The position numbers and the translations under genes are program-made. The notes under the pieces are model-generated. The model saw nothing but the letters and a program-made list of their open reading frames with translations. It ran no database searches and was not told the origin of the DNA. Positions 25,426 through 34,254 of a stretch of 64,000 nucleotides of DNA are shown here, one piece after another. The stretch spans positions 1 to 64,000 of the forward strand of contig CASFFX010000011.1 of NCBI GenBank assembly GCA_949294085.1. The letters are read 5' to 3'. This stretch comes from an uncultured bacterium (GTDB taxonomy: Bacteria > Elusimicrobiota > Elusimicrobia > Elusimicrobiales > Elusimicrobiaceae). Position 1 is the stretch's first letter, and every line of letters starts with the position of its first letter.

Positions 25426-25926
25426 TTAATACGGCCAGGAACGTTTTTTGCCACCGTCATACGGGTAGCCCAATCCGCGGCGGATCAGTTCTTCGCCTAG
25501 GTCCTGCCCGGCGCCATTGGTTACGCCGCAGAGCAGACGAAAATATTTATCCCGTCCGCAGTCGGTCAGCGTAATGGGCTTTTGAGCCAGGAAGGCTTTG
25601 GTAAACGCTTTGGCCTGTTGGGCCAAGGCTTTTTCTTTTTCGGACTTTCCTTTGATTTCCGGGCAGTCCACCCCGCGCACGCGCACGGGGACTTTTTCGC
25701 AATAGACCGCCAGCGAACAGTTGAGGTTTATTTTGAAGGTATCGCCGTCATAAACGGAAGCGACGGACACATTTCGCATTAAATCGCCGTCCTCCACCGA
25801 GCCCGTGCGGGACAGGGGTTTGCCTTGCTGCTGCAAAATCAGCAGTACGGCGGCCGCCAGCACGGAGGCCCAAAATTTGACTTTGCGGGGAACGCGCACC
25901 ATGGCGCGGCGTTTGCGTCTGGGCAT
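25426..25926 (-). CDS. Thermonuclease-family (SNase) protein, membrane-anchored
   Basis: This 166-residue protein has a basic N-terminus (MPRRKRRAMVRVPRK) and a hydrophobic segment at about residues 18-34, probably a signal anchor. A staphylococcal-nuclease domain follows: VASVYDGDTFKI, VRVRGVDCPEIKGKSEKE and GRDKYFRLLCGV, then LGEELIRRGLGYPY. These match the catalytic Asp/Arg/Glu regions of Ca-dependent thermonucleases that degrade DNA and RNA. Two cysteine pairs may form disulfides outside. The start at 25926 is one base after the lipid kinase stop, so it is the last gene of a three-gene unit. The frame is open further upstream only in the shadow of that gene. Confidence 0.87.
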   Translation of the reverse strand: MPRRKRRAMVRVPRKVKFWASVLAAAVLLILQQQGKPLSRTGSVEDGDLMRNVSVASVYDGDTFKINLNCSLAVYCEKVPVRVRGVDCPEIKGKSEKEKALAQQAKAFTKAFLAQKPITLTDCGRDKYFRLLCGVTNGAGQDLGEELIRRGLGYPYDGGKKRSWPY

Positions 25927-25927
25927 A

Positions 25928-26815
25928 TTATAAAGAAGGTTTCCACACTTGGAGTGCGCCCGGCTGGACGGTAATTTCCAATCGGTCTTGGGTTTTGCGC
26001 GGTTCACCGTCCACGTGGTAAATAATTTCCCCGGGGCAGGAAATGACCGCCTGTTTGACGTGGTCCGTGTGCGTAATGCCGAAAGGGCGCCAATGGTCCG
26101 TAAAAAAGGACGGCGCCGCCAAAGCCAGTTTCCATTTGGGCGCGTCCGCCACGGTTACCATATCCAATTCGCCGTCCGTCAGGCTGGCTTCGGGAGCAAT
26201 TTTGAAATTACTGCCGTATTGGCGCCCGTTGGCAAATACCAGCGTCAGCGGGGAGAGCATTTGCGTTTTTCCATCCGCTTGCACTTCCAGCGTTTTGGGG
26301 CGGTACGTGAACGCGGTTTTGGCGCCGATTTTGAAATACGGCCACATGCCGCGGGCGCCGTTTTTGCCGTGTTCCATAAATTTCCAGGCGATGTCGGCCT
26401 CTATGCCCACGCCGGCCAAATTCAAAAAAACTTCGCCGTTGGCGCGGCCCACGTCGCAGCGCATGGGGCGTGCTTTTTGCAGGCGTACCAAGGCTTCTGC
26501 AAACTGCAGGGGCATGCCCAATTCGCGTGCGAACCCGTTGCCCGAACCGTTGGGAATCACGCCCAGGGCCGTGTCGGAACCGACGAGCCCGCGGGCGGTT
26601 TCGTTGATGGTACCGTCCCCGCCGATGGCGATGGAGGCGTCGTAGCCGGCCAAAACCGAAGCGCGGGCCAGCTGGGTGGCGTGGCCGGGGGCTTGGGTCA
26701 GGCGCATGTCGGCGCCTGGAAAATTGAGTTGTATCGCGTCGGCCATCGCGGCAATTTTGTCGCGGTCGCCGTTTAATTTACCGCAATGCGGGTTGAGCAC
26801 AAAAAGAATTTTCAT
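25928..26815 (-). CDS. YegS/diacylglycerol-kinase-type lipid kinase
   Basis: This 295-residue protein has the diacylglycerol kinase catalytic fold. NPHCGK stands at the start (N-P-x-x-G-K). The nucleotide-binding IAIGGDGTINETARGL is at about residues 62-77, and GVIPNGSGNGFARELG (P-x-G-T/S-x-N-D/G-F) follows. The C-terminal half has LTLVFANGRQYGSNFKIAPEASLTDGELDM, the usual second-domain signature. Such enzymes phosphorylate diacylglycerol or related lipids at the inner membrane. The 4-bp overlap with the small membrane protein upstream and 1-bp gap to the nuclease downstream indicate one operon. The precise lipid substrate cannot be told. Confidence 0.92.
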   Translation of the reverse strand: MKILFVLNPHCGKLNGDRDKIAAMADAIQLNFPGADMRLTQAPGHATQLARASVLAGYDASIAIGGDGTINETARGLVGSDTALGVIPNGSGNGFARELGMPLQFAEALVRLQKARPMRCDVGRANGEVFLNLAGVGIEADIAWKFMEHGKNGARGMWPYFKIGAKTAFTYRPKTLEVQADGKTQMLSPLTLVFANGRQYGSNFKIAPEASLTDGELDMVTVADAPKWKLALAAPSFFTDHWRPFGITHTDHVKQAVISCPGEIIYHVDGEPRKTQDRLEITVQPGALQVWKPSL

Positions 26816-27159
26816 AATTTTTTAAGCGTGTCTGCCTGTTCGGCGGCGTGGGCGTTGGCCGTCAGAGCTTCGTAAATCCGTTCGTTTTTTACGAGTCCAT
26901 TTCCGACGGAGGACACTTTCGCCCCGGCCAGCAGCACAAAAAACATAAATAAAGCAAAGAAAACCAAATTTACGGCCGCCGAAATGCTTTTCATCGGCAC
27001 CACCACCGGCCCGTAAGAAGTAACCAGTTGGGCGTCGGCCATTTGCACCACCGGCACGACCGGGTTGGCATTCACAAACACTTTGTACATTCCCATCAGC
27101 GAAAACAAAATGAGCAGCAGCCCGGCACAAATCAGCAGATATCCCAAAATTTTATTCAT
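26812..27159 (-). CDS. Small two-span membrane protein of unknown function
   Basis: This 115-residue protein has hydrophobic segments at about residues 4-28 and 62-82. Between them is a periplasmic loop of about 35 residues; a short cytoplasmic tail (KNERIYEALTANAHAAEQ) follows. AAGGAG precedes the ATG. Its last four bases overlap the lipid kinase start, so it is the first gene of that operon. No family was recognised. Confidence 0.75.
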   Translation of the reverse strand: MNKILGYLLICAGLLLILFSLMGMYKVFVNANPVVPVVQMADAQLVTSYGPVVVPMKSISAAVNLVFFALFMFFVLLAGAKVSSVGNGLVKNERIYEALTANAHAAEQADTLKKL

Positions 27160-27177
27160 AAAAAACTCCTTCTCAAA

Positions 27178-27876
27178 TTATAACAAAACGGCCGCCAAAT
27201 CGGGCAGGGACGCAATTTTTAGATAAGGCGGGTTTTCCGGTTCCGGAAGGGCTTCGTGGCGCCAGTTGAAGGGGCTGGGCAAATAGGCCGCCTGGGCGCC
27301 GGTTTCCAGCGCGGGGAAAATGTCGGACTTGAGGGAATTGCCCACCATCAGGGCTTCTTCGGGGCGGGCGCCCAGCCGCACAAAAAGGGCCCGGTAAGCG
27401 GCGGGATTTTTGTCGCTGACGATTTGCGTCTGTTCAAAAAGCGGAAGCAGGCCCGAGTTTTTCAGTTTGCGTTCCTGGTCTAGCAAGTCCCCTTTGGTAA
27501 TGACGGCCAGCCGATATTTGCCGGCCAGCTGTTCCAGCGTTTGCTTGACGCCGGGCAGCAGCTCCACCGGGCGCAGGATGAGCTCTTTGCCCAAGGCCAA
27601 AATGGTCCGCGCGGCGGCGTCCATCCGTTCGGGCGGCAAAAAATTCAGCGCGGTTTGCAGCATGCTGAGGGTGAAACTTTTGGCGCCATAGCCAAAGACG
27701 GACAAATTGTCCATTTCCGCTTGGAAGAGGGCATCTATGGCTTGGTCGGGCGGGAGGATTCCGTCCAGCAGCTGGGCAAAACGTGCCTCGGCCTGGCGGT
27801 AAAATTCTTCGTTTTTCCAAAGGGTGTCGTCCGCGTCAAAACACACGACGCTCACCTGGCTGGCGCATAAAGGCAT
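27178..27876 (-). CDS. HAD-superfamily hydrolase
   Basis: This 232-residue protein is a class I HAD phosphatase. Motif I is VVCFDADDTLW (D-x-D-x-T), then a helical cap domain. Motif II is LAVITKGD, with a lysine region (SDKNPAAY) and motif III ALMVGNSLKSDI. These enzymes dephosphorylate small phosphate esters; the substrate is unknown. The start at 27876 has GGAG upstream. The frame continues upstream for over 100 codons, but that part overlaps alaS in antisense and is not protein-like. It is divergent from alaS. Confidence 0.88.
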   Translation of the reverse strand: MPLCASQVSVVCFDADDTLWKNEEFYRQAEARFAQLLDGILPPDQAIDALFQAEMDNLSVFGYGAKSFTLSMLQTALNFLPPERMDAAARTILALGKELILRPVELLPGVKQTLEQLAGKYRLAVITKGDLLDQERKLKNSGLLPLFEQTQIVSDKNPAAYRALFVRLGARPEEALMVGNSLKSDIFPALETGAQAAYLPSPFNWRHEALPEPENPPYLKIASLPDLAAVLL

Positions 27877-27919
27877 TTTTTCTCCGGCGGGCGGCGCGCG
27901 GAGCGTCCCCCGTATTTGA

Positions 27920-27925
27920 TATACT
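27920..27925 (+). promoter_or_regulatory. -10 box of alaS
   Basis: TATACT lies 34 bases before the alaS start codon; no consensus -35 is seen. Confidence 0.4.
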
Positions 27926-27958
27926 TTAATTATATATGTTTTAGAACAAGAAGGTTTT

Positions 27959-30571
27959 ATGAAAACAAGCACAGAAATCAGAAACGGATATTTGCAATTT
28001 TTCCACTCCAAAGGGCTGCCGATTATTCCTTCCAGCTCGCTTATTCCGCACTCGGATCCCACCCTGCTGTTTACGTCGGCGGGCATGGTGCAGTTTAAGG
28101 CCAATTTTTTGGGGATTGATAATTCCCTCAAAAACGCCACCACCTGCCAAAAATGCGTGCGCACCACGGATATTGACAGCGTCGGATTTACCGAACGCCA
28201 TTTAACGTTTTTTGAAATGTTGGGCAATTTTTCGTTTGGCGATTATTTTAAGAAGGAAGCCATTGACTGGGCCTGGGAATACCTAACCCAGGTGCTTCAC
28301 ATCCCGGCGGATAAGCTGTACGTCAGCATTTACAAAGGCGGCGTGGCGCCGCGCGACGCCGAGGCCTATGAAGCGTGGCTTAAATATGTGCCGGCGGACC
28401 GGATTTTTGAATTGGGTGAAGCCGATAACTTTTGGACCATGGGCCCCACCGGCCCCTGCGGCCCGTGCACGGAAATTTATTACGATTTTGGCCCCAAAGG
28501 CTGCAAAAACCCGCATTGCGACATTACGTGCGACTGCGGCCGCTTTGTAGAAATTTGGAACATCGTGTTTGAAAGCTACAACCGCCAGGAAGACGGCACG
28601 TTCAAACCCTTGCCGCACAACAACATTGATACGGGCATGGGGCTGGAACGGCTGTGCATGGCCATGCAAGGCGCCAAAAACGTGTTTGAAACGGACCTTT
28701 TTACCCCGTTAATTCATCAGGCGCAGCAAGATTTGAACATCCAGGGCAAAACGGCGGAAGAAATCTCCGCCCTGCGCATCATTGCCGACCACGTCCGCAG
28801 CTCCAGCTTTTTGATTGCGGAAGGAATTTTGCCCTCCAACGAAGGACGCGGCTACATTTTGCGCCGCTTAATCCGCCGGGCCGCACGGTATGCCAAACTG
28901 ATGGGCAACGACCGGCCGTACCTCTATACGCTGGTGCCGGTGGTCCAGCGCATTTTTGCGGGGCTGTACCCGGAAATTGACAAAAACCTTTCGCACATCC
29001 AGGACGTGCTGAAGCAGGAAGAAGCCACCTTCTTAAAAACGCTGGTAACCGGCGAAGAAAAGTTGGCCGCGCTGCTGGCCGAGTGCGGCAAAACCCTGCC
29101 GGGGGAAGAAGCCTTCCACCTGCACGAAACGTTTGGGTTCCCGTTGGAACTGACCAAAGAAATTGCCGCCGCCAAAGGCGTAACGGTGGAAGAAGCCGGC
29201 TACGAAAAAGCCAAAGAATCCGCCCAGGCCAAAAGCCGCTCGTATGCGGACGAATTTACCAAAGGCAAAGCCGTGATGATGCAAAAATTGGAAAACGGCT
29301 ATCCCGCCACGCAGTTTACCGGATATGAAACCTTGCAGGACCACGCGTCCGTGCTGGCGTTGCTGAACGACAAATTTGAACTGACCGACCGCGTGGCCGG
29401 CGACGGATACGCCGTGTTTGACCGCACGCCTTTTTATGCCGAATCCGGCGGGCAGGTGGGAGACCGCGGGGTTGTTTTGTCGGACGGGAAGGAAGTTGCC
29501 CGCGTGCTGGACGTGCAAAAGCCGCTGGGCAAAGTGTATGTGCATAAAGTCAGCGGTACGCTGCAAAAAGGCCAAGCCGTTACCTTGCAGGTGGACGCGG
29601 CCTTGCGCAAACGCTGTATGGCCAACCACAGCGCGATTCACTTGGTCAACGCGGCTTTGCGCCAGGTGTTTGGTACGTCCGTGCACCAGAGCGGGTCGTA
29701 CGTATCGCCCGACCGCTTCCGCTTTGACTATACGCTTTCCAAAACGCCTACGGCCGAAGAATTAAACCGCGCTTGGGCGATTGCCAACCAAGCGGCCGAA
29801 GCGGCCCTGCCCGTTACGTGCCAGGTGCGCCCGCTGAAAGACGCCGAAAAACTGGGGGCGGTTACCTTGTTGGGCGAAACGTATGCGGATCCGGCCCGCT
29901 TTGTGCTGATGGGGGGCGATTTTGACCACCCGGAACAAAAGTACAGCCTGGAGCTGTGCGCGGGCACGCACGTGAAGAACACGGCGGAAGTCATTACCGT
30001 GCTGGTGCTGAAGGAAGGTTCCGTTTCCGCGGGGGTGCGCCGTATTGAAGGCGTGGCCGGTTATGCGGCGCTGGACTATTTGAAAGACGTGAACCGCCAG
30101 GCCGAAGAATTGGCCGGACGGCTGGAAGTGCCGGCCAAAGACGTGTTCACCCGCGTAGGCGCGATTATGGACGAACTGAAAGAAGTCAAAAAGCGCTATA
30201 CCCAATTCCGCGAGAAAACGCTGGCGGCCGGCGGTATGGACGAAATGTCTTTTACCATGAAGAACGGCTCGGTGCTGGTGATCCGCCAAGCGGACGGGGC
30301 CGAACCTAAAGAATTGCGCTCCATTGCCGATACGATTGCCCAAAAGCAAAAACAGGCGCTGGTCATCGTAACGTGCGACCGCGACGGTAGACGTTCGTTT
30401 GTGGTCAAAATGGCGGGCAAACTGCCCCATGTGGACGCGCTGACTGTGGCCAAACAAATCGCCAAAGATTTGAACGGCCGCGCCGGCGGACGGCCCGATT
30501 TTGCCCAAGGCGGCGGAGACGCCAAACGCCCTTGGCAGGAATTAGTGGGCCAGCTGAAAGACTCGCTGTAA
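27959..30571 (+). CDS. alaS: Alanyl-tRNA synthetase
   Basis: This 870-residue protein is complete for bacterial AlaRS. Class II motif 2/3 regions are in the N-terminal 450 residues (FTSAGMVQFKANFLG, GPTGPCGPCTEIYYDFG, NNIDTGMGLERL). The editing domain has the zinc motifs HSAIHLVNAAL and CAGTHVKNT, which remove Ser and Gly from mischarged tRNA-Ala. The C-terminal DHHA1 domain ends with the glycine-rich segment NGRAGGRPDFAQGGG. The start at 27959 has AAGAAGG upstream. It is monocistronic with a strong terminator. Confidence 0.98.
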   Translation: MKTSTEIRNGYLQFFHSKGLPIIPSSSLIPHSDPTLLFTSAGMVQFKANFLGIDNSLKNATTCQKCVRTTDIDSVGFTERHLTFFEMLGNFSFGDYFKKEAIDWAWEYLTQVLHIPADKLYVSIYKGGVAPRDAEAYEAWLKYVPADRIFELGEADNFWTMGPTGPCGPCTEIYYDFGPKGCKNPHCDITCDCGRFVEIWNIVFESYNRQEDGTFKPLPHNNIDTGMGLERLCMAMQGAKNVFETDLFTPLIHQAQQDLNIQGKTAEEISALRIIADHVRSSSFLIAEGILPSNEGRGYILRRLIRRAARYAKLMGNDRPYLYTLVPVVQRIFAGLYPEIDKNLSHIQDVLKQEEATFLKTLVTGEEKLAALLAECGKTLPGEEAFHLHETFGFPLELTKEIAAAKGVTVEEAGYEKAKESAQAKSRSYADEFTKGKAVMMQKLENGYPATQFTGYETLQDHASVLALLNDKFELTDRVAGDGYAVFDRTPFYAESGGQVGDRGVVLSDGKEVARVLDVQKPLGKVYVHKVSGTLQKGQAVTLQVDAALRKRCMANHSAIHLVNAALRQVFGTSVHQSGSYVSPDRFRFDYTLSKTPTAEELNRAWAIANQAAEAALPVTCQVRPLKDAEKLGAVTLLGETYADPARFVLMGGDFDHPEQKYSLELCAGTHVKNTAEVITVLVLKEGSVSAGVRRIEGVAGYAALDYLKDVNRQAEELAGRLEVPAKDVFTRVGAIMDELKEVKKRYTQFREKTLAAGGMDEMSFTMKNGSVLVIRQADGAEPKELRSIADTIAQKQKQALVIVTCDRDGRRSFVVKMAGKLPHVDALTVAKQIAKDLNGRAGGRPDFAQGGGDAKRPWQELVGQLKDSL

Positions 30572-30591
30572 TTTAAGTGCCGTAACATGAA

Positions 30592-30624
30592 AAACGCCCC
30601 AGGGAAAGCCCCGGGGCGTTTTGG
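30592..30624. terminator. Bidirectional terminator
   Basis: ACGCCCC and GGGGCGT pair around a GGGAAAGCC-type internal region, flanked by A-run and T-run. It lies between converging alaS and the lipoprotein gene. Confidence 0.82.
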
Positions 30625-30633
30625 TTACGCCAA

Positions 30634-31278
30634 TTAGGGTTCCTGCGGGGTGGACGCGCCCGGCGAGGTTTGCTGCAGTTCGTGTGTCAAAAGAAGGTAA
30701 TTTTGGCGTGCCTGTTGCATTGCTTTTTGCCCTCGGGATCCGTCCAGCTGATTGGCCGGCACGGCTTGAAAAGGATCAAAGGGGTGTGCCTGCTCAAAAG
30801 CATGGGCTTTTTCCAGCTGAGCTCTTAGCAGTTTGGGCCGGCCGCTTGCGTACGGGTGAAGGACGGCCCCCATCCCTTCCTGTAACAAATCGTACAAATG
30901 CTTGCGGTTTAGCCCGCGGCCCAGCACTTCCATCCGGCCCAGCAGCGGGGTGTCAATTTCGGCCGCCAAATGTTGGTAAAGCGCCGCAGGCAGCCTGCCT
31001 TTTTTGTTTTCCAGCGCGCTGACCACCTGCCCGCGGTATTGGGCGACCAAAAACCAAAAAAGGGCTTCGTCTTTTTGCCCGTTTAGGAATAGATCGTTGG
31101 CGTAAATAAACAGATAGGCCGGATCCACTTGATTGACGTTGGTCAGGTGCATATCGTATTTGGCGTTTACAAAATTGACCGGCTGTTTTTCGGGCGGAAT
31201 TTCAGCCGCGCGATGACTGCATCCCCCCAGCAGCCACATTCCCAGCACCAAACAAAAAAGCCCGTATTTGGCCCGCAT
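30634..31278 (-). CDS. Lipoprotein of unknown function
   Basis: This 214-residue protein has a lipoprotein signal (LVLGMWLLGGC, lipobox L-G-G-C at residue 20). The mature part has a helical region VDPAYLFIYANDLFLNGQKDEALFWFLVAQYR that reads like a single TPR/Sel1-type hairpin. More helices and a Gln/Pro-rich end follow. No family was recognised. The start ATG at 31278 has GGGAG upstream. Downstream is the shared alaS terminator. It is a single-gene unit. Confidence 0.72.
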   Translation of the reverse strand: MRAKYGLFCLVLGMWLLGGCSHRAAEIPPEKQPVNFVNAKYDMHLTNVNQVDPAYLFIYANDLFLNGQKDEALFWFLVAQYRGQVVSALENKKGRLPAALYQHLAAEIDTPLLGRMEVLGRGLNRKHLYDLLQEGMGAVLHPYASGRPKLLRAQLEKAHAFEQAHPFDPFQAVPANQLDGSRGQKAMQQARQNYLLLTHELQQTSPGASTPQEP

Positions 31279-31417
31279 AAATCACTCCCGATAAAAATAG
31301 ACGAATCAGACGTCTTTTTATTGTAACTTAAGTGAGGACGGCGTGTCCACGCGGGGCCGCAGGTCTGCTTTCCTGCTGGGCAGTAAACCTGCCTTTGGCT
31401 GTGAGCCCAAAGCACAA

Positions 31418-31445
31418 CAAAAAACCCCTGCCAAAGCAGGGGTTA
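31418..31445 (-). terminator. Terminator of tRNA-Tyr
   Basis: On the minus strand an 8-bp stem AACCCCTG/CAGGGGTT is followed by a run of T residues. Confidence 0.85.
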
Positions 31446-31447
31446 AA

Positions 31448-31534
31448 TGGTGGTAGGAATAGGATTCGAACCTATGTAGGGCGTAGCCCGACGGTTTTAC
31501 AGACCGTTGCTTTTGACCGCTCAGCCATCCTACC
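31448..31534 (-). tRNA. tRNA-Tyr, anticodon GTA
   Basis: A complete class II tRNA of 87 nt with encoded CCA. The acceptor stem is GGTAGGA/TCCTACC, the anticodon stem ACGGT/ACCGT with loop CTGTAAA gives anticodon GTA. The long variable arm is typical of tyrosine tRNA, and the T-loop is TTCGAAT. Confidence 0.95.
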
Positions 31535-31591
31535 AAACAAATGTTTGCCGAGGCGTCCGCCCCGGCTTTACTTAAACAACTAGGTACAAAT

Positions 31592-31620
31592 ATTATAACA
31601 AAAAAAACATTTCGTGTCAT
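31592..31620 (-). promoter_or_regulatory. Promoter of tRNA-Tyr
   Basis: On the minus strand ATGACA (31620-31615; 5 of 6 consensus) and TATAAT (31597-31592; perfect) are exactly 17 bp apart. This is the best sigma-70-type promoter in the window. Confidence 0.75.
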
Positions 31621-31689
31621 CCGCTTTGTCCCGTCCCGAAGCCGTTTCCCCGTCGGGCAATAATGGCGGAAAATTGCTAAAATATCACT

Positions 31690-34254
31690 ATGCCAAAGAC
31701 TACCACCACCCCTTTGATGAAGCAGTACTACGAAATCCGGGACCAGTATCCCGGCATTGTGCTGTTTTTTCGGTTGGGCGATTTTTATGAAATGTTTGAT
31801 GACCAGGCGCGGGAAGTTAGCGCGCTGTTGGGCCTTACGCTTACCGCCCGCAACGGGATTCCCATGTGCGGGATTCCCTATCACGCGGCCAATAACTATA
31901 TTGTGCGGCTGTTAAACGCCGGCAAAAAAATTGGCATTTGCGAGCAGACCAGCTCCGTGATGGACAAAGCCACCAAGCTGTTTTCCCGCAAAGTAATTCG
32001 CGTCATCACGCCCGGAACCTTGATGGAGGATACGCTGCTGCAGGCCAATCAGGCCAACTATTTGGTGGCGGTGAGCGTGGGAAGCCGCGGGTGGGCGCTG
32101 TCCTGCGTGGAGGTTTCCACCGGTGAATTTTGGGTAAATCAGAACGACAAAGATTCCACCCTTACCAACCTGGCCGCCGCCCTGGCCACGATTAACCCGT
32201 CGGAAATTATTGGCGACAAAGAGTCCTTGGCACAACTGAAAAATAAAATCGTACTGCCCGGCAATTTAACGTTGACCGAACAACCCCCCTTTGACGGAGA
32301 TTATACCCTCCCGTCCAATTGGCCCGCGCTGGGGGCCTGGGGCAACAAACGCCAAGCACTGGCCTGCGCGTTGCAGACGATGAAATACCTCAGCGTTACG
32401 GAGCCCAGCTTCAGAACCGTTTTAATTCCTTCGTACCGCGAACTGAAAGACTGCCTGCAGATAGACGAAAACGCCGTGGAAGCGCTGGAGCTGGTGCAAA
32501 GCCAGGAAGGCGGGCGCAAGGGCAGCCTGTGGGCCCTATTGGATAAAACCCAAACCGCCTTGGGCAGCCGCAAACTGAAGGAGTGTCTGCTGCACCCGCT
32601 GATGGATCCCGGCGAAATTGCCCAGCGGCAGGATTGCGTGGAAGGCTTTGTGAAAGATCAAGCCGCCCTGGCCGATTTGACGGCGCTGCTGGAGAACATT
32701 TCGGACATTGAACGCATTATGACGCGCACCGCCACGGGGACGGCCTCCCCGCGGGATTTGGCGGGGTTGAGACAGTCTTTGTTAAACGTGGATCCGATTT
32801 CCCACTGGTTTGAAACCTACGGAGCCCGCATTGTGCCGCACCTGCAAACGCAGCTGACGGCCATTTTGCCGGTGCTGCAGCAAATGGCGCGCATTTTGTA
32901 CGACGCGGTGGAAGAAAATCCGCCGCTGCGCCTTTCGGACGGGCACGTCATCCGCACCGGATACAATGCCGAGCTGGACGAGCTCCGCTCGCTCAAGGCC
33001 AACGGCAGCAAATGTATGGAAGAAATCTGCGTGCGCGAACGCGAAAAAACGGGAATCCCTTCCATGAAAGTGGGGTACAATTCCGTATTCGGCTATTATT
33101 TTGAAGTTACCAAAACGCATATTGATAAAGTGCCTTTTTCGTACGTGCGCAAGCAGACGCTCGTCAATGCCGAGCGGTTTATTACCGAAGAGCTCAAAGA
33201 GCTGGAAGACAAAATTTTGAACGCGGAGCAAAAAATCCTCCGCTTGGAAAGCGCCCTGTTTGACGAGGTGCGCAAAACGCTGGCCGCCCAAATCAATCAG
33301 CTTAAAACCTTTGCCCAGCTGGTGGCGGAGCTGGATGTGTATGCCTCGCTGGCGATGTGCGCCATGAAGGGAAATTGGGTCAAACCGCAGGTGGACAACG
33401 GTACCGAAATCCATTACGAAAACGGCCGCCACCCGCTGGTGGAAGCGGCCCTGCCCGCCGGGAGTTTTGTGCCCAACGGGTTGGACATCGGCACCCCGCA
33501 AACCCAAATTATGTTAATCACGGGCCCCAATATGGGCGGCAAAAGCGTGTTCTTAAAACAAACGGCGCTGTTGGTTATTTTGGCGCAGATGGGCAGCTTT
33601 GTGCCGGCTTCTTCGGCGCGGATTGGCGTGGTGGACAAAATTATGACGCGCATCGGCGCGCACGATGCCCTCAGCCGCGGCGACTCTACCTTTATGGTGG
33701 AGATGAACGAAACCGCCCACATTTTGGCGTCTATGACGCCGCGCAGCTTGATTTTGCTGGACGAAGTGGGCCGCGGCACCTCTACCTTTGACGGGATTTC
33801 CATCGCGTGGGCGATTGTGGAATACCTGCACAAGCCGCACGGCGGGCCGAAAGTACTGTTTGCCACGCACTATTTTGAATTGGTGGATTTGGAAAACAAA
33901 TACGAAAGCGTGCGCAACTTTCACGTGGAAGCCAAGGAGTATAAGGACGCTTCCGGCGCCAGCCGGCTGGCTTTTTTGTATCAAATTTTGCCGGGCGCGG
34001 CGGACCGTTCCTACGGCATACACGTAGCCGAAATTGCGGGCCTGCCGGCCGCCTGCACGCTGCGGGCCAAAAAAGTGCTGAAGGATTTGGAAGCCAAAAA
34101 AGGGACCAAAATTTCCGTCAAAGAACAGGATATGGTAAAGGATTTGTTCTCTTCCCCCATTGTGGAAGAAATCAAGCTGGCCGATCCCGATAAGCTGACC
34201 CCGCTGGAAGCGCTGCAGCTAATTTGCGAATGGAAGAAACGGATTAATGAGTAA
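31690..34254 (+). CDS. mutS: DNA mismatch repair protein MutS
   Basis: This 854-residue MutS is full length. The mismatch-reading Phe-x-Glu is Phe32-Tyr33-Glu34 in LFFRLGDFYEMF. The ATPase domain has Walker A ITGPNMGGKS near residue 610, the SRGDSTFMVEMNE signature, Walker B LILLDEVGRGTSTFDG and the ATHYFEL H-loop. A helix-turn-helix dimer region ends the protein. No clear Shine-Dalgarno precedes the ATG at 31690, but it gives the expected N-terminus. The gene overlaps mutL by 8 bp, so the two repair proteins are made together. Confidence 0.98.
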   Translation: MPKTTTTPLMKQYYEIRDQYPGIVLFFRLGDFYEMFDDQAREVSALLGLTLTARNGIPMCGIPYHAANNYIVRLLNAGKKIGICEQTSSVMDKATKLFSRKVIRVITPGTLMEDTLLQANQANYLVAVSVGSRGWALSCVEVSTGEFWVNQNDKDSTLTNLAAALATINPSEIIGDKESLAQLKNKIVLPGNLTLTEQPPFDGDYTLPSNWPALGAWGNKRQALACALQTMKYLSVTEPSFRTVLIPSYRELKDCLQIDENAVEALELVQSQEGGRKGSLWALLDKTQTALGSRKLKECLLHPLMDPGEIAQRQDCVEGFVKDQAALADLTALLENISDIERIMTRTATGTASPRDLAGLRQSLLNVDPISHWFETYGARIVPHLQTQLTAILPVLQQMARILYDAVEENPPLRLSDGHVIRTGYNAELDELRSLKANGSKCMEEICVREREKTGIPSMKVGYNSVFGYYFEVTKTHIDKVPFSYVRKQTLVNAERFITEELKELEDKILNAEQKILRLESALFDEVRKTLAAQINQLKTFAQLVAELDVYASLAMCAMKGNWVKPQVDNGTEIHYENGRHPLVEAALPAGSFVPNGLDIGTPQTQIMLITGPNMGGKSVFLKQTALLVILAQMGSFVPASSARIGVVDKIMTRIGAHDALSRGDSTFMVEMNETAHILASMTPRSLILLDEVGRGTSTFDGISIAWAIVEYLHKPHGGPKVLFATHYFELVDLENKYESVRNFHVEAKEYKDASGASRLAFLYQILPGAADRSYGIHVAEIAGLPAACTLRAKKVLKDLEAKKGTKISVKEQDMVKDLFSSPIVEEIKLADPDKLTPLEALQLICEWKKRINE

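Noticed and set aside
27877-28227. Upstream extension of the HAD phosphatase to a 349-residue protein
   Set aside because: The extra part is antisense to alaS, not protein-like, and a good Shine-Dalgarno supports the start at 27876.
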